Shown here: in pieces, positions 43,590 through 52,226 of the stretch
Layout: the number at the start of each line of letters is the position of its first letter
How positions within the stretch are numbered: position 1 is the first letter of the stretch
Assembly (NCBI GenBank): GCA_046346665.1
Contig: JAXMHQ010000014.1
Coordinates: 49,555 to 113,554, forward strand
Direction: 5' to 3'
DNA: 64,000 bases
Source of the DNA: JAXMHQ01 sp046346665
Lineage (GTDB): Bacteria > Verrucomicrobiota > Verrucomicrobiia > Limisphaerales > JAXMHQ01
Notes under the pieces: model-generated
What the model saw: the letters and a program-made list of their open reading frames with translations, nothing else
Told to the model about the DNA's origin: nothing
Database searches by the model: none
Position numbers and translations under genes: made by a program

Positions 43590-44351
43590 ATGGATTATTC
43601 CTACGCCAACTGGCTGCTGGTGTTTCTCCGCGTGGGGGCGTTCCTGCTCGTGCTGCCGTTTTTTTCGGTCGCCAATTTCCCCGTCACCCTCCGCGTCGCC
43701 CTCGCCGCGCTGGTGGCCCTGCTGGTCGCCCCGCTGCTGCCCGCCTACAACATGGGCGGCCTGACGCTGTTTTCCCTGTTCGGCGTCATGATCCGCGAAA
43801 TCAGCATCGGCCTGCTTCTCGGCTACGTCTCCCGCATGGTGTTCTACGCCGTCGACCTCGCCGGCAACATCATCGCCACCGAGCTCGGGCTGAATCTCGG
43901 CGCCATTTTCAATCCCATGACGCAGCAGACCTCCCAGGTGCCGGGCACGATCCTGTTTTTCCTCGCCGCCGTGGTCATGTTCACACTGGACCTCCATCAC
44001 TGGGTGCTCGTGGGATTTCAACGCACTTACCTGGTGCTGCCCATGGGCGGCGGGCACCTGAACGAGGCGCTGTTCTCCAGCGTGCTGGCCCAGACCAGCC
44101 GGATATTCGTGGTCGCCCTCCAGATTTCCGCGCCGGTGCTCGCCGTGTCGTTTGTGGTCACGCTCGTGTTCGCGGTTCTGAGCCGCGCGGTGCCGCAGAT
44201 GAACGTATTCGTGCTGAGCTTTTCATTCCGGATCGTCGGCGGCCTGGCCGTGTTCGGCTTCACGCTTCAGCTCACCGCCCAACATGTGCTGAACTACCTG
44301 CACCGGCTCCCGGACGACCTCCTCAACCTCGCCCAGCTGCTTGGCGGCTGA
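43590..44351 (+). CDS. fliR: Flagellar export gate protein FliR
   Basis: 253 aa, about six membrane segments. Motifs: FLRVGAFLLVLPFFS near the start, GLLLGYVSRMVFYAVDLAGNIIATELGL, and LAVSFVVTLVFAVLSRAVPQMNVFVLSF (key part RAVPQMNVF). FliR completes the FliP5-Q4-R1 gate. It ends 12 bases before flhB. Confidence 0.95.
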   Translation: MDYSYANWLLVFLRVGAFLLVLPFFSVANFPVTLRVALAALVALLVAPLLPAYNMGGLTLFSLFGVMIREISIGLLLGYVSRMVFYAVDLAGNIIATELGLNLGAIFNPMTQQTSQVPGTILFFLAAVVMFTLDLHHWVLVGFQRTYLVLPMGGGHLNEALFSSVLAQTSRIFVVALQISAPVLAVSFVVTLVFAVLSRAVPQMNVFVLSFSFRIVGGLAVFGFTLQLTAQHVLNYLHRLPDDLLNLAQLLGG

Positions 44352-44363
44352 CGGCTCCCTCCT

Positions 44364-45446
44364 ATGGCTGAGCATACCGGCGAGAAGACAGAGCAACCGA
44401 CACCAAGGAAGCTGGAGGAGGCGCTCAAGAAAGGCCAGATCGCCCGCAGCCCGGAGGTGCAAACCGCCGTCGTGCTGCTCGCCGGGGTCGCCGCCCTCGC
44501 GTTCAGCGGCCAGGACACCTGGAAACAACTCGTCGGCGCCACGGTCGTCTCGCTCGGACACCTCCACGACACCCCCGTCAACGCCGACACGCTCCAGGGC
44601 TACGCCATCACCGGCACGTTCGTCCTGCTCCGCTGCGTCGGCCCCGTCCTCATCGCCACCACCCTCGGCGGCCTGCTCGCCGGCGCCATCCAAAACCGGT
44701 TCAACACCGCCTCGGAAGCCCTCACGCCCGATTGGAATCGCCTGAACCCGGTCGAAGGGTTCAAGCGCCTCTTCTCCATGCGCCAGGCCGCGCCCACCGC
44801 CATCGCCGTCGCCAAGCTCGCGGTCATCATCGGGCTCACTTACTCGGAAATCGTCAGCATTCTCAACGACCCCATCTTCACCACCTCCGTCGGCGTCGCG
44901 CGCATGGCGTCCTTCCTCGCCGAAACCAGCATGCGCATTTTCCTGCGCGTCAGCCTCGCCCTCCTCGTCGTCGCGGCGGCCGATTACGGCTACCAATGGT
45001 GGCGCACCCAACGCGACCTGATGATGACCAAGGAGGAGTTGAAGGACGAAATGAAGAACACGGAAGGCAACCAGCAGATCAAGGCCGCGCGCCGCCGCCG
45101 CAAGGCCGTCAGCAAAAAACAAATGCTGGCCGATGTCCCCACCGCCGACGTCATCGTCACTAACCCGACACACATCGCCGTCGCGCTCCGTTACAACCGC
45201 AAATCCATGCGCGCCCCCAAGGTCGTCGCCAAGGGCATCCGGATGAACGCCCAGCAAATCCGTGAGCTGGCTCAACAGCATCACGTTCCCATCATCGAAA
45301 ATAAACCGCTCGCCCGGATGTTGTTCAAGCACGCGCGGGTCGGCGCCGAAATTCCCGCCTCCCTCTACGCCGCCGTCGCCGAAGTCCTCGCCTGGGTCTA
45401 CCGCGTCAACCGCTACCGCTACTACTCCGAACAAAACGCGGCGTGA
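44364..45446 (+). CDS. flhB: Flagellar export switch protein FlhB
   Basis: 360 aa. Starts AEHTGEKTEQPTPRKLEEALKKGQI, the FlhB signature; four membrane helices; a cytoplasmic autocleavage domain with NPTH at residues 267-270 followed by IAVALRY and PKVVAKG. Self-cleavage at N/P switches export from hook to filament proteins. Last gene of flagellar block A; a REP-like element with a terminator hairpin follows at once. Confidence 0.97.
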   Translation: MAEHTGEKTEQPTPRKLEEALKKGQIARSPEVQTAVVLLAGVAALAFSGQDTWKQLVGATVVSLGHLHDTPVNADTLQGYAITGTFVLLRCVGPVLIATTLGGLLAGAIQNRFNTASEALTPDWNRLNPVEGFKRLFSMRQAAPTAIAVAKLAVIIGLTYSEIVSILNDPIFTTSVGVARMASFLAETSMRIFLRVSLALLVVAAADYGYQWWRTQRDLMMTKEELKDEMKNTEGNQQIKAARRRRKAVSKKQMLADVPTADVIVTNPTHIAVALRYNRKSMRAPKVVAKGIRMNAQQIRELAQQHHVPIIENKPLARMLFKHARVGAEIPASLYAAVAEVLAWVYRVNRYRYYSEQNAA

Positions 45447-45449
45447 ATC

Positions 45450-45560
45450 GTAGCGCAGGCCGCCGGCCTGCCGTATCGCCGACCGCCCGGTCGGCGTTTT
45501 TGATCCAAAACGACGCAGGCTGGGCCGCCTGCGACACGGCAGGCCAGCGGCCTGCGTTAC
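45450..45560. repeat. Composite REP-like palindrome between flhB and flhA
   Basis: Outer arms 45450-45476 and 45534-45560 are inverted copies with 3 mismatches in 27 bases (core CGCAGGCCGC.GGCCTGCCGT). Inside is a GC hairpin followed by a T-run (45477-45501) and a second CGCAGGC..GCCTGCG hairpin (about 45512-45532). The element starts 4 bases after the flhB stop. Confidence 0.85.
45477..45501 (+). terminator. Intrinsic terminator-like hairpin after flhB
   Basis: Stem CGCCGACC / GGTCGGCG (8 bp, loop GCCC) followed by TTTTT. It lies within the REP-like element and 31 bases past the flhB stop, so it could end block A transcription. Confidence 0.6.
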
Positions 45561-45681
45561 TCAGCCGATTCCTTCGGAAAAATCATCCCTGCCCGGGTGC
45601 GCCTAAGTCCTCCATCAAAAGTGGCACAAGTCATTGCAAATCAGATTTTAACATTCGTCATTCGTCATTCAAAAAGTTTCA

Positions 45682-45697
45682 TGGCTTTGATTTTGCT
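45682..45697 (+). promoter_or_regulatory. Sigma-54 promoter-like site upstream of flhA
   Basis: TGGCTTTGATTTTGCT keeps the invariant TGGC and TTGCW elements of RpoN promoters at the exact spacing. It lies about 97 bases before the flhA ATG, between the terminator-like hairpin and the gene, where a promoter is needed. A near-perfect but one-base-too-long TGGCAC..TTGCA sits at 45622-45638. The rest of this gap (about 45561-45680) is AT-richer than its surroundings and includes CATTCGT repeats at 45652-45670. Confidence 0.5.
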
Positions 45698-45793
45698 TAA
45701 CACCCCGTTGCGGTCACCGGAATTCACCCGGTTGCATCGCTCCGGAACACGGTGTTTCGGGGAAATGAAGCCAACAGACGACTAGGAAACACG

Positions 45794-47923
45794 ATGGGCG
45801 AACTCAGCAACAGAATGCGAAAGTTGCTGCGCTACGGCGACTTATGGCTCGTCGTGGCCTTGTTCGGCACGATCCTCCTCCTGATCCTGCCCGTCGCCCC
45901 CGTCTTCCTCGACCTCCTGCTTTCCCTCAGCATCGCCCTCTCGTTGCTGACGTTGCTGGTCATTCTTTACCTGCGCAAACCGGCGGAATTTACCGGGTTC
46001 CCTACGTTGCTGCTATTCATCACGTTATATCGGCTTGCGCTGAATGTCGCCTCCACTCGGCTGATCCTGCTCGACGGCTATGCCGGACATATCATCCAGG
46101 CTTTCGGAAGTTTTGTGGTACGAGGTAATTACGTGGTCGGTTTGGTCGTTTTCCTGATCCTCGTCCTGATCAATTTCATCGTCATCACCAAGGGCGCGGG
46201 CCGTATCGCGGAAGTTGCGGCGCGCTTCACCCTGGATGCGTTGCCCGGCAAACAGATGGCCATCGACGCCGAGTTGAACGCCGGTTTGATCAACGAGACC
46301 GAAGCGCGAAACCGGCGGCGGTCGTTGGAGGAGGAAGCGGACTTTTACGGCGCGATGGACGGTGCCAGCAAGTTCGTCCGCGGCGACGCGATCGCGGCGA
46401 TTCTCATCACGCTGATCAATATCATCGGCGGATTTGCCATCGGCGTGCTTCAAAAGAACATGACGATGGCGGAGTCGCTGCAGCGGTTCACGCTGTTGTC
46501 GATCGGCGACGGCCTGGTGTCGCAGATCCCGGCGTTGATCACCTCGACAGCGGCCGGCGTGCTGATCACGCGGGCGACTTCGAAGAACAACCTCGGGAAC
46601 GAACTCGGCCGGCAACTGCTCTTTTATCCGCGCGCCCTGACGATCCTGTCCGGCATGATGGGCGTGATGGCCCTGGTGCCGGGGCTTCCCACGCTGCCGT
46701 TCCTGACGCTGGCGGTGGTGATGGGCATGCTCTCCTACACGCTGCACCGGCACGGCGGCATTCCCGAACTCGGGCTCGCCGGGCCCGGCGCACCGGCGCC
46801 GGCGGGATCCGCGGCCGCGCCCGGAGCGAAGCCCGGAGCGCCCGGGGCGCCCGCCGCCGCGGTCGAATCGCGCGGTGCCGAGCCGCTGGAAAACCTGCTC
46901 ACGCTCGACACGCTGCAGATCGAGCTGGGTTACGGGCTGGTGTCGCTGGCCGACACGCACAAGGGCGGCGACCTGCTGGAGCGCGTGACGGGTGTTCGCC
47001 GGAATTTCGCGCAGGAAATGGGCATGCTGGTTCCGCCGATCCGGCTGCGTGACAATTTGCAGTTAGGCACGAACGAATACCGGTTCCTGCTCAAGGGCAA
47101 CCCGATCGCCCAGGGCCAGTTGGTTCCCAACCAGTGGCTCGCCATGAACGCGACGAACAGCAAGGTCGTGCTCAAGGGCATCCCGACCGTCGAACCCGTG
47201 TTCCAGCTCCCCGCCACATGGGTCACCGAGGTGGAGCGCAAGACCGCCGAAGCCGCCGGGTTCACCGTCGTCGACTGCGCCTCGGTCCTGGTCACGCACC
47301 TCGCCGAATCCGTGCGCCGCCATTGCCACGAAATCCTCACGCGCCAGGATGTCCAGGCCCTGATCGATCATCTCAAGCAAACCCACCCGGCCGTGGTGAA
47401 CGAATTGATCCCCGCCCAGCTCACCGTCGGCCAGGTCCAGCGCATCCTCCAGAATCTGCTCTCCGAAGGCGTCTCGATCCGCAACCTCGCCGGCATCCTG
47501 GAGAAAGTCAGCGACTACGCCCCGCTCACGAAGAATCCCGACGAATTGTCCGAATACGCCCGCCGCGCTCTCGGTCCGCAACTGGCCCGGCCGTTCCAGA
47601 CCGACGCCGGCCATCTGCGCGCCATCACGATGGATCCGCGCCTCGAGCAGATGCTCGCCCAGGGATTGCGCCAGTCTCCTACCGAAGTCGCCCTGGTCAT
47701 TGAACCGAAGCTGGCCAAGCACGTGATGGATTCGCTTTCGCGGTTCGTGCAGCAGATGCTTTCCTCGGGCCAGCCGCCCGTGCTGCTTTGCGCCCCGCAA
47801 CTCCGGCTCGCGTTCCGGCGGTTCTTCGAATCCACCTTCACCGAACTCGCCGTCCTGTCGTATTCAGAAATTCCCGCCAAGGTCCAGGTTCAGAACGCCG
47901 CGATCATCCCCGGCCTGGAGTAA
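45794..47923 (+). CDS. flhA: Flagellar export gate protein FlhA
   Basis: 709 aa. Eight membrane helices in the first half; the FHIPEP-type loop ARNRRRSLEEEADFYGAMDGASKFVRGDAIA (key part DFYGAMDGASKFVRGD) is diagnostic. A Pro/Ala/Gly linker (about 340-372) joins the cytoplasmic nonamer-ring domain with LEIELGYGLV-like text (DTLQIELGYGLVSLAD) and ILQNLLSEGVSIRNL. FlhA binds export chaperones and FliJ. The ATG at 45794 follows AGGAAAC; the in-frame GTG at 45752 is less likely. Confidence 0.96.
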   Translation: MGELSNRMRKLLRYGDLWLVVALFGTILLLILPVAPVFLDLLLSLSIALSLLTLLVILYLRKPAEFTGFPTLLLFITLYRLALNVASTRLILLDGYAGHIIQAFGSFVVRGNYVVGLVVFLILVLINFIVITKGAGRIAEVAARFTLDALPGKQMAIDAELNAGLINETEARNRRRSLEEEADFYGAMDGASKFVRGDAIAAILITLINIIGGFAIGVLQKNMTMAESLQRFTLLSIGDGLVSQIPALITSTAAGVLITRATSKNNLGNELGRQLLFYPRALTILSGMMGVMALVPGLPTLPFLTLAVVMGMLSYTLHRHGGIPELGLAGPGAPAPAGSAAAPGAKPGAPGAPAAAVESRGAEPLENLLTLDTLQIELGYGLVSLADTHKGGDLLERVTGVRRNFAQEMGMLVPPIRLRDNLQLGTNEYRFLLKGNPIAQGQLVPNQWLAMNATNSKVVLKGIPTVEPVFQLPATWVTEVERKTAEAAGFTVVDCASVLVTHLAESVRRHCHEILTRQDVQALIDHLKQTHPAVVNELIPAQLTVGQVQRILQNLLSEGVSIRNLAGILEKVSDYAPLTKNPDELSEYARRALGPQLARPFQTDAGHLRAITMDPRLEQMLAQGLRQSPTEVALVIEPKLAKHVMDSLSRFVQQMLSSGQPPVLLCAPQLRLAFRRFFESTFTELAVLSYSEIPAKVQVQNAAIIPGLE

Positions 47924-47935
47924 CCGCAAAAGGCC

Positions 47936-48928
47936 ATGGAAGTCGTTCAATTCATCGCCGACAATCCCGCCAGCGGCCTGCGCCAGATCCAGGCCCGGCT
48001 CGGTCCCGATGCCGTCGTTCTGAGCGTCCGCCGCCTTCCCGCGCAGGGTGTCGCCCGGCTCCTGCCCGGCCAGCGCCGGGTTGAAATTCTCGCCGGCGTT
48101 CCCGACCGGAATACCGCCGCAACCAACGCCCCGGTCTCCGTCGGCCGTTTCATGGCCGGCAATCGCCCGGCCGGATCGCCCGGCAATCCATGGCAAACCG
48201 TCGCCTGGCTCGAGGCGATGGGATTGTTCCCCGCCATCGCCCAGCGATTGCAGTCGGAACTTTCACGGCTCCACCCCAGGCGGCTGGCCTCGCTTGACGA
48301 GGAATGGGTGCTGGTCCGCGAGACGCTGGCCGGTCTGTGGATTTCGCCGAAGGCGCCCGCGCCGGTCGCGTCGGCCACGCATGTGTTTGTCGGCCCGCCG
48401 GGTTCCGGCAAGAGCACCGTGCTGTGCAAATGGCTGACGCTCGAAGTGCTCACGCGCGAACGAACGGCCTGCGTCTGGCGGCTCGACGGCACCGTCGCCA
48501 ACACCGCCGATTTCCTCTCCGTCCACTGCGAAATGCTGGGGGTTCCGGTCGACCGTTTTACCCCGGAAATTCCCGTGCCCGCAGATCTGAAGTTTGTCGA
48601 TGTGCCTGGCGTGGAAATGGACGATGTCCGGTCCATGGTTTTGTTGCGGGAACAGATTTCGAAGCTGCCTGCGCCGGAGGTTCACCTGGTGTTGAACGCG
48701 GCTTATGACGCCGAGGTTTTGCTGGCGCACTGGAAGTCGTTCAGCGGGATTGGGCCTACAGACCTGATTTTCACCCACTTGGATGAGGAGAAGCGGCGCG
48801 TCAAATTGTGGAACCTGATGCTGGAGGCCGGGTGCGGCATCCGTTTCCTGAGCGCCGGGCAAAAAATTCCCGGGGATTTCCTGAGCGCCACTCCCGATCT
48901 GCTGTTTCCCTCCGTAAACCACCGCTAA
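47936..48928 (+). CDS. flhF: Flagellar placement GTPase FlhF
   Basis: 330 aa. SRP-type GTPase that positions the flagellum. Short basic-free N-domain (1-90), then G1 GPPGSGKST near 155-163, a G3-like VDVPGVE near 223, and a G4-like FTHLDEEKR near 280, closing with SAGQKIPGDFLSA. The G3 and G4 motifs depart from the consensus DTPG and TKxD, so GTP affinity may be altered. No flhG follows, unlike the usual flhF-flhG pair. Confidence 0.85.
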   Translation: MEVVQFIADNPASGLRQIQARLGPDAVVLSVRRLPAQGVARLLPGQRRVEILAGVPDRNTAATNAPVSVGRFMAGNRPAGSPGNPWQTVAWLEAMGLFPAIAQRLQSELSRLHPRRLASLDEEWVLVRETLAGLWISPKAPAPVASATHVFVGPPGSGKSTVLCKWLTLEVLTRERTACVWRLDGTVANTADFLSVHCEMLGVPVDRFTPEIPVPADLKFVDVPGVEMDDVRSMVLLREQISKLPAPEVHLVLNAAYDAEVLLAHWKSFSGIGPTDLIFTHLDEEKRRVKLWNLMLEAGCGIRFLSAGQKIPGDFLSATPDLLFPSVNHR

Positions 48929-49004
48929 TCAATGGAAAAGAACCTGGGGCAGGGGAATTCAACGGGCTGGCAGCACATCTGCTAAATCCTCGCCAACGAA
49001 CGGC

Positions 49005-49238
49005 ATGAAGGCACTAATGATACTTGGAGCGATCGTCGGATTCCTGATTGGAACCGGGTTCGGACTCGCGGGCAGCAGTCCGTGGCCGGCCGCGCTTTGG
49101 CGCGCCTGCGCCGCCGCTCTCGCCGCCGCCATCCTCACCCGCTGGTGGGGCCGAATCTGGCTCTCCAACCTCCGGGACGCCCTCGATCAACGCCGATCCT
49201 CTCCCGCCCAGACTCCCGCCTCCCCAAAAATCCGGTAA
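49005..49238 (+). CDS. Small two-helix membrane protein between flhF and fliA
   Basis: 77 aa of unknown function. Two hydrophobic segments (about 4-24 and 28-46) followed by a basic tail (RWWGRIWLSNLRDALDQRR). It ends 6 bases before fliA and shares its direction, so it belongs to the flagellar message. It stands where flhG would be expected but has no ATPase motif. No family recognised. Confidence 0.6.
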   Translation: MKALMILGAIVGFLIGTGFGLAGSSPWPAALWRACAAALAAAILTRWWGRIWLSNLRDALDQRRSSPAQTPASPKIR

Positions 49239-49244
49239 TCGTCT

Positions 49245-50087
49245 ATGAATACCAGCACGTCCTGCGACTCCTCACCGGCGCCTGTCACGGAAGCCCGCCC
49301 CAATCCCCAGGAGCTCTGGAAGCGTTACCATCACCGGGCCGACACCCAGACCGAGAACGCCCTGGTCGAACAATACCTTCCCCTCGTCCGCTCCGCGGTC
49401 GGACGCCTCGCCATGACGCTGCCGGATCATGTCGACCACGACGATCTCCACAGCGCCGGTCTCGTCGGCCTGCTCCAGGCCCTGCGCAATTACGATCCGT
49501 CCTGCAACACCTCTTTCGAAAGTTACGCCCGCGTCCGCATCCGCGGCGCCATGCTCGACGAACTCCGCCGCATGGACTGGGTTCCCCGCACCGTCCACGA
49601 AAAAGCCCGCCGCATCCAGGAAGTCATGTCCGAGCTGGAACAAAAACTCGGGCGCACCCCAACCGAAGTCCAGATGGCCAAGGCGCTGAATATTTCCCCC
49701 GACGAATACAGCCAGTTGCTCGACCAGATCCGACCGGCCGCGTTCGTCTGCCTCGACGCCACTTGCAGCTCCGACGGTTCCGAAACCGGCAGCCTCTACG
49801 AGGTCGTCGCCGATCCCACCGACAGCGGCCCGGTCGAGGAAGTTTCACGCCGCGAATTGAAACAGGTGATTCTCGAACGGCTCAAGGAACTGCCCGAAAT
49901 CCAGCGCAAAGTTCTCGCGCTCTATTACGGCGAAGACCTGCACCTGCGCGAAATCGCGGAGGTCTTCGGCCTCACCGAATCCCGCATCTGCCAGATCCAT
50001 TCCCAGGCCATTTTGTCCATTCGCGCCTACCTGCAGCGGTATGAAGCCGGCATCGCCGGCAGGCTCTGCTCTCCCAAGCGCACATGA
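49245..50087 (+). CDS. fliA: Flagellar sigma factor FliA (sigma-28)
   Basis: 280 aa. Region 2 HVDHDDLHSAGLVGLLQALRNYD and FESYARVRIRGAMLDELRRMDWVPR, region 3 ELEQKLGRTPTEVQMAKAL, region 4 LPEIQRKVLALYYGEDLHLREIAEVFGLTESRICQIHSQA (key part DLHLREIAEVFGLTESRICQI). Directs late flagellar genes such as flagellin. It overlaps motA by 4 bases. No anti-sigma flgM is visible nearby. Confidence 0.95.
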   Translation: MNTSTSCDSSPAPVTEARPNPQELWKRYHHRADTQTENALVEQYLPLVRSAVGRLAMTLPDHVDHDDLHSAGLVGLLQALRNYDPSCNTSFESYARVRIRGAMLDELRRMDWVPRTVHEKARRIQEVMSELEQKLGRTPTEVQMAKALNISPDEYSQLLDQIRPAAFVCLDATCSSDGSETGSLYEVVADPTDSGPVEEVSRRELKQVILERLKELPEIQRKVLALYYGEDLHLREIAEVFGLTESRICQIHSQAILSIRAYLQRYEAGIAGRLCSPKRT

Positions 50088-50953
50088 TCATCTTCGTCGG
50101 CATGTTCATTGTCACCGCCTCCATCCTCGGAGGCTTCATGTGGGGCGGGGGACATCTCGGGGCGCTCCTGCACCCGAACGAATTGCTCGTCATCGGCGGC
50201 GGCGCCATGGGCGGTCTCGTCATCATGTCGCCGAAAAAAGTCCTCATGGACATCGGCAAAGGCCTCATGACCTGCCTCAAGGGCGCCCCGCACAGCCGCC
50301 AGTCCTACGAGGAATTGCTCAAGGTGCTCTACGAACTGTTCCTCCTCGGCCGCCGCAACGGCATGATCGCCCTGGAAGAGCACGTCATGGAACCCGCCAA
50401 CAGCTCCATCTTCAAAAAATATCCGAAGTTCGCCGCCGACCATCACGCCGTCGAATTCCTCTGCGGCAGCCTCCGCCCCATCATCGACGGCAAAATCAAA
50501 CCCGACCAACTCCGCCTTCTCCTCGACGTCGAACTGGAACGCATGGAAACCGAGCACCACGCGCCCGTCAACGTGCTCACCAAGACCGCCGACGCCATGC
50601 CCGGATTCGGCATCGTCGCCGCCGTGCTCGGCATCGTCATCACCATGGCCTCCATCGCCGGCCCGGTCGAACAAATCGGCGAACACGTCGCCGCCGCCCT
50701 CGTCGGCACCTTCCTCGGCATCCTGCTCTCCTACGGCTACATGAACCCGCTCGCCATGAACCTCGAATTCGTCGGCGCCGCGGAAATGGATTTCACCCGC
50801 TGCATCGCCGCCTGCGTCGTCGGATTCGCCAACGGCATGGCCCCCATCACCGCCGTCGAACTCGGGCGCCGCGGACTCAGCAGCGAATTGCGCCCCTCCG
50901 CCGACGAACTCGAGCAGATGCTCAAATCGCTCAAAGCCCCCGCCAAGGGCTGA
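50084..50953 (+). CDS. motA: Flagellar motor stator protein MotA
   Basis: 289 aa. Four membrane helices; MIIFVGMFIVTASILGGFMWGGGHLGALL at the N-terminus, a cytoplasmic loop with charged residues (LLDVELERMETEH), and ADAMPGFGIVAAVLGIVITM, the MotA signature (P..G..G...G). MotA forms the ion-driven stator ring with MotB. Coupled to fliA by overlap. Confidence 0.96.
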   Translation: MIIFVGMFIVTASILGGFMWGGGHLGALLHPNELLVIGGGAMGGLVIMSPKKVLMDIGKGLMTCLKGAPHSRQSYEELLKVLYELFLLGRRNGMIALEEHVMEPANSSIFKKYPKFAADHHAVEFLCGSLRPIIDGKIKPDQLRLLLDVELERMETEHHAPVNVLTKTADAMPGFGIVAAVLGIVITMASIAGPVEQIGEHVAAALVGTFLGILLSYGYMNPLAMNLEFVGAAEMDFTRCIAACVVGFANGMAPITAVELGRRGLSSELRPSADELEQMLKSLKAPAKG

Positions 50954-50959
50954 TGCCGC

Positions 50960-51733
50960 ATGAAGAAACACAGCGGACATCACGGCGGTTCGTGGAAGGT
51001 GGCCTACGCCGATTTCGTCACGGCCATGATGGCCCTGTTCCTCTGCCTCTGGCTCACCGCCCAGGACACCAAAATCAAGGACGCCGTCGAACGCGCCTTC
51101 CGCAACCCCTTCTCCGCCGTCAACAAGGAATCCACCGGCATCATTCCCAACAAGGACGCCACCGCCCAGGCCAAGGCCGAGGGCAAATTCCAGTCCGCCA
51201 GCGCCGTCGAAATGGAAATGCTCCGCCACATCACCGAGGACCTCTCCAAAATGCTCCAGGACACCTCCGAAGATCAAAGCAGCGTCCAGCTCGAACTCAC
51301 GCCCGACGGACTCCGCATCAATGTTTTCGACCGCAGCCATAAACCCATCTTCGAGCCTAACACGGACACGTTCACCAAGTACGGAGCCTGGGTGTTCTCG
51401 ACGCTCGCCTGGGAAATCTCCCGCTACCAGACTTTCAAAATCGAACTGGAAGGCCACACCGAACAGGGCGCGCCCAGCGCTGCGGAATCCACCCAGAAAT
51501 GGGAGCTGTCCTCCGAACGCGCCAACGCCGCCCGCCGCCAGCTCGTCCAAAGCGGCGTCCAGTCCTCCCAGATCTACCGCGTGTCCGGCCTCGCCGACAC
51601 CCAGCCCATGTCCGGCGCCTCCGCCTCCTCCGAGGCCAACCGCCGCGTCACCGTGCTCCTCAAGGTGAACGATCCCAACATTCAAACCAGCGGCCAGGCC
51701 ACCCAGCCCGTGCCCGCCCCCGCCCACGGTTAA
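50960..51733 (+). CDS. motB: Flagellar motor stator protein MotB
   Basis: 257 aa. GSWKVAYADFVTAMMALFLCLWL carries the ion-binding Asp18 at the head of the single helix; the YADFVTAMMA form is more like proton-driven MotB than sodium-type PomB. The C-terminal OmpA-like peptidoglycan-binding domain has FKIELEGHTE and WELSSERANAARRQLVQSGV, then a Pro/Ala tail. It anchors the stator to the wall. Confidence 0.95.
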   Translation: MKKHSGHHGGSWKVAYADFVTAMMALFLCLWLTAQDTKIKDAVERAFRNPFSAVNKESTGIIPNKDATAQAKAEGKFQSASAVEMEMLRHITEDLSKMLQDTSEDQSSVQLELTPDGLRINVFDRSHKPIFEPNTDTFTKYGAWVFSTLAWEISRYQTFKIELEGHTEQGAPSAAESTQKWELSSERANAARRQLVQSGVQSSQIYRVSGLADTQPMSGASASSEANRRVTVLLKVNDPNIQTSGQATQPVPAPAHG

Positions 51734-51734
51734 C

Positions 51735-52199
51735 ATGTCCGATTCCTCGTTCATCCCGCTCACCCCCGTCGCCCGATCCGCCGGCGACCGGCCCAATCTC
51801 CGCGTCACCGTCATGTCCCCCGGCGACGCCCAGTCGTTCCGCCCCCTCGGCCAGTCGCTCCCCGCCGCCGCCGCCCACGCCGCCCACAACGGCGCGGAAC
51901 CGCAGATTGAACTGCAACACGACGGCGACCGCGTCGCGTCCATCCGCGTCCATTGCTCCTGCGGCCAGGTGATCGAATTGTCCTGCCTCTACGATCCAAG
52001 CCCCGCCGTTGCGCCCGCGCCGCCTTCGCCGCCTCCCGCTTCCGACCCGCACGTCCACACGCTGCTCGAAGTGCTGACCAAGAGCCCCGAAGACAACTCG
52101 CCCCCGCCCGCCCCGATTCCTCCCGTCGCTGCCTCTGCGCCACCCGCTGTTCCCGCAGCCGCCCCGGCCCCCAAATCGAAATCCAAATCCATGAAGTAA
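51735..52199 (+). CDS. CSCG-motif protein after motB, unknown function
   Basis: 154 aa. Only residues about 54-86 look conserved in type: PQIELQHDGDRVASIRVHC then SCGQVIELSCLY, a beta hairpin with CxC and a third Cys, possibly a partial metal site. Both ends are disordered; the C-terminal 65 residues are Pro/Ala/Ser-rich and finish in a KSKSKSMK basic tail. It starts one base after the motB stop, so it is co-expressed with the stator. A stator or export accessory role is inference. Confidence 0.6.
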   Translation: MSDSSFIPLTPVARSAGDRPNLRVTVMSPGDAQSFRPLGQSLPAAAAHAAHNGAEPQIELQHDGDRVASIRVHCSCGQVIELSCLYDPSPAVAPAPPSPPPASDPHVHTLLEVLTKSPEDNSPPPAPIPPVAASAPPAVPAAAPAPKSKSKSMK

Positions 52200-52206
52200 G
52201 CCAAGG

Positions 52207-52226
52207 TTCGAATTTCGAATTTCGAA
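52207..52226. repeat. Short tandem TTCGAAT repeat in the motB-flgF gap
   Basis: TTCGAATTTCGAATTTCGAA repeats an 8-base step (TTCGAATT) two and a half times. It is followed by pyrimidine-rich phrases (CTTCAGCCTTCAGACTTTAGCCCTTAGCC is split across 52240-52268). The remaining gap to 52376 shows no sigma-54 or sigma-28 promoter that I can recognise. Confidence 0.6.

Noticed and set aside
45622..45638. TGGCAC..TTGCA as the flhA sigma-54 promoter
   Set aside because: The elements are perfect but spaced one base too far apart, and sigma-54 tolerates little spacing change; the site at 45682 has correct spacing.
48932..48985. 17-codon frame MEKNLGQGNSTG... between flhF and the small membrane protein gene
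   Set aside because: No hydrophobic segment and no similarity; chance frame in a short gap.
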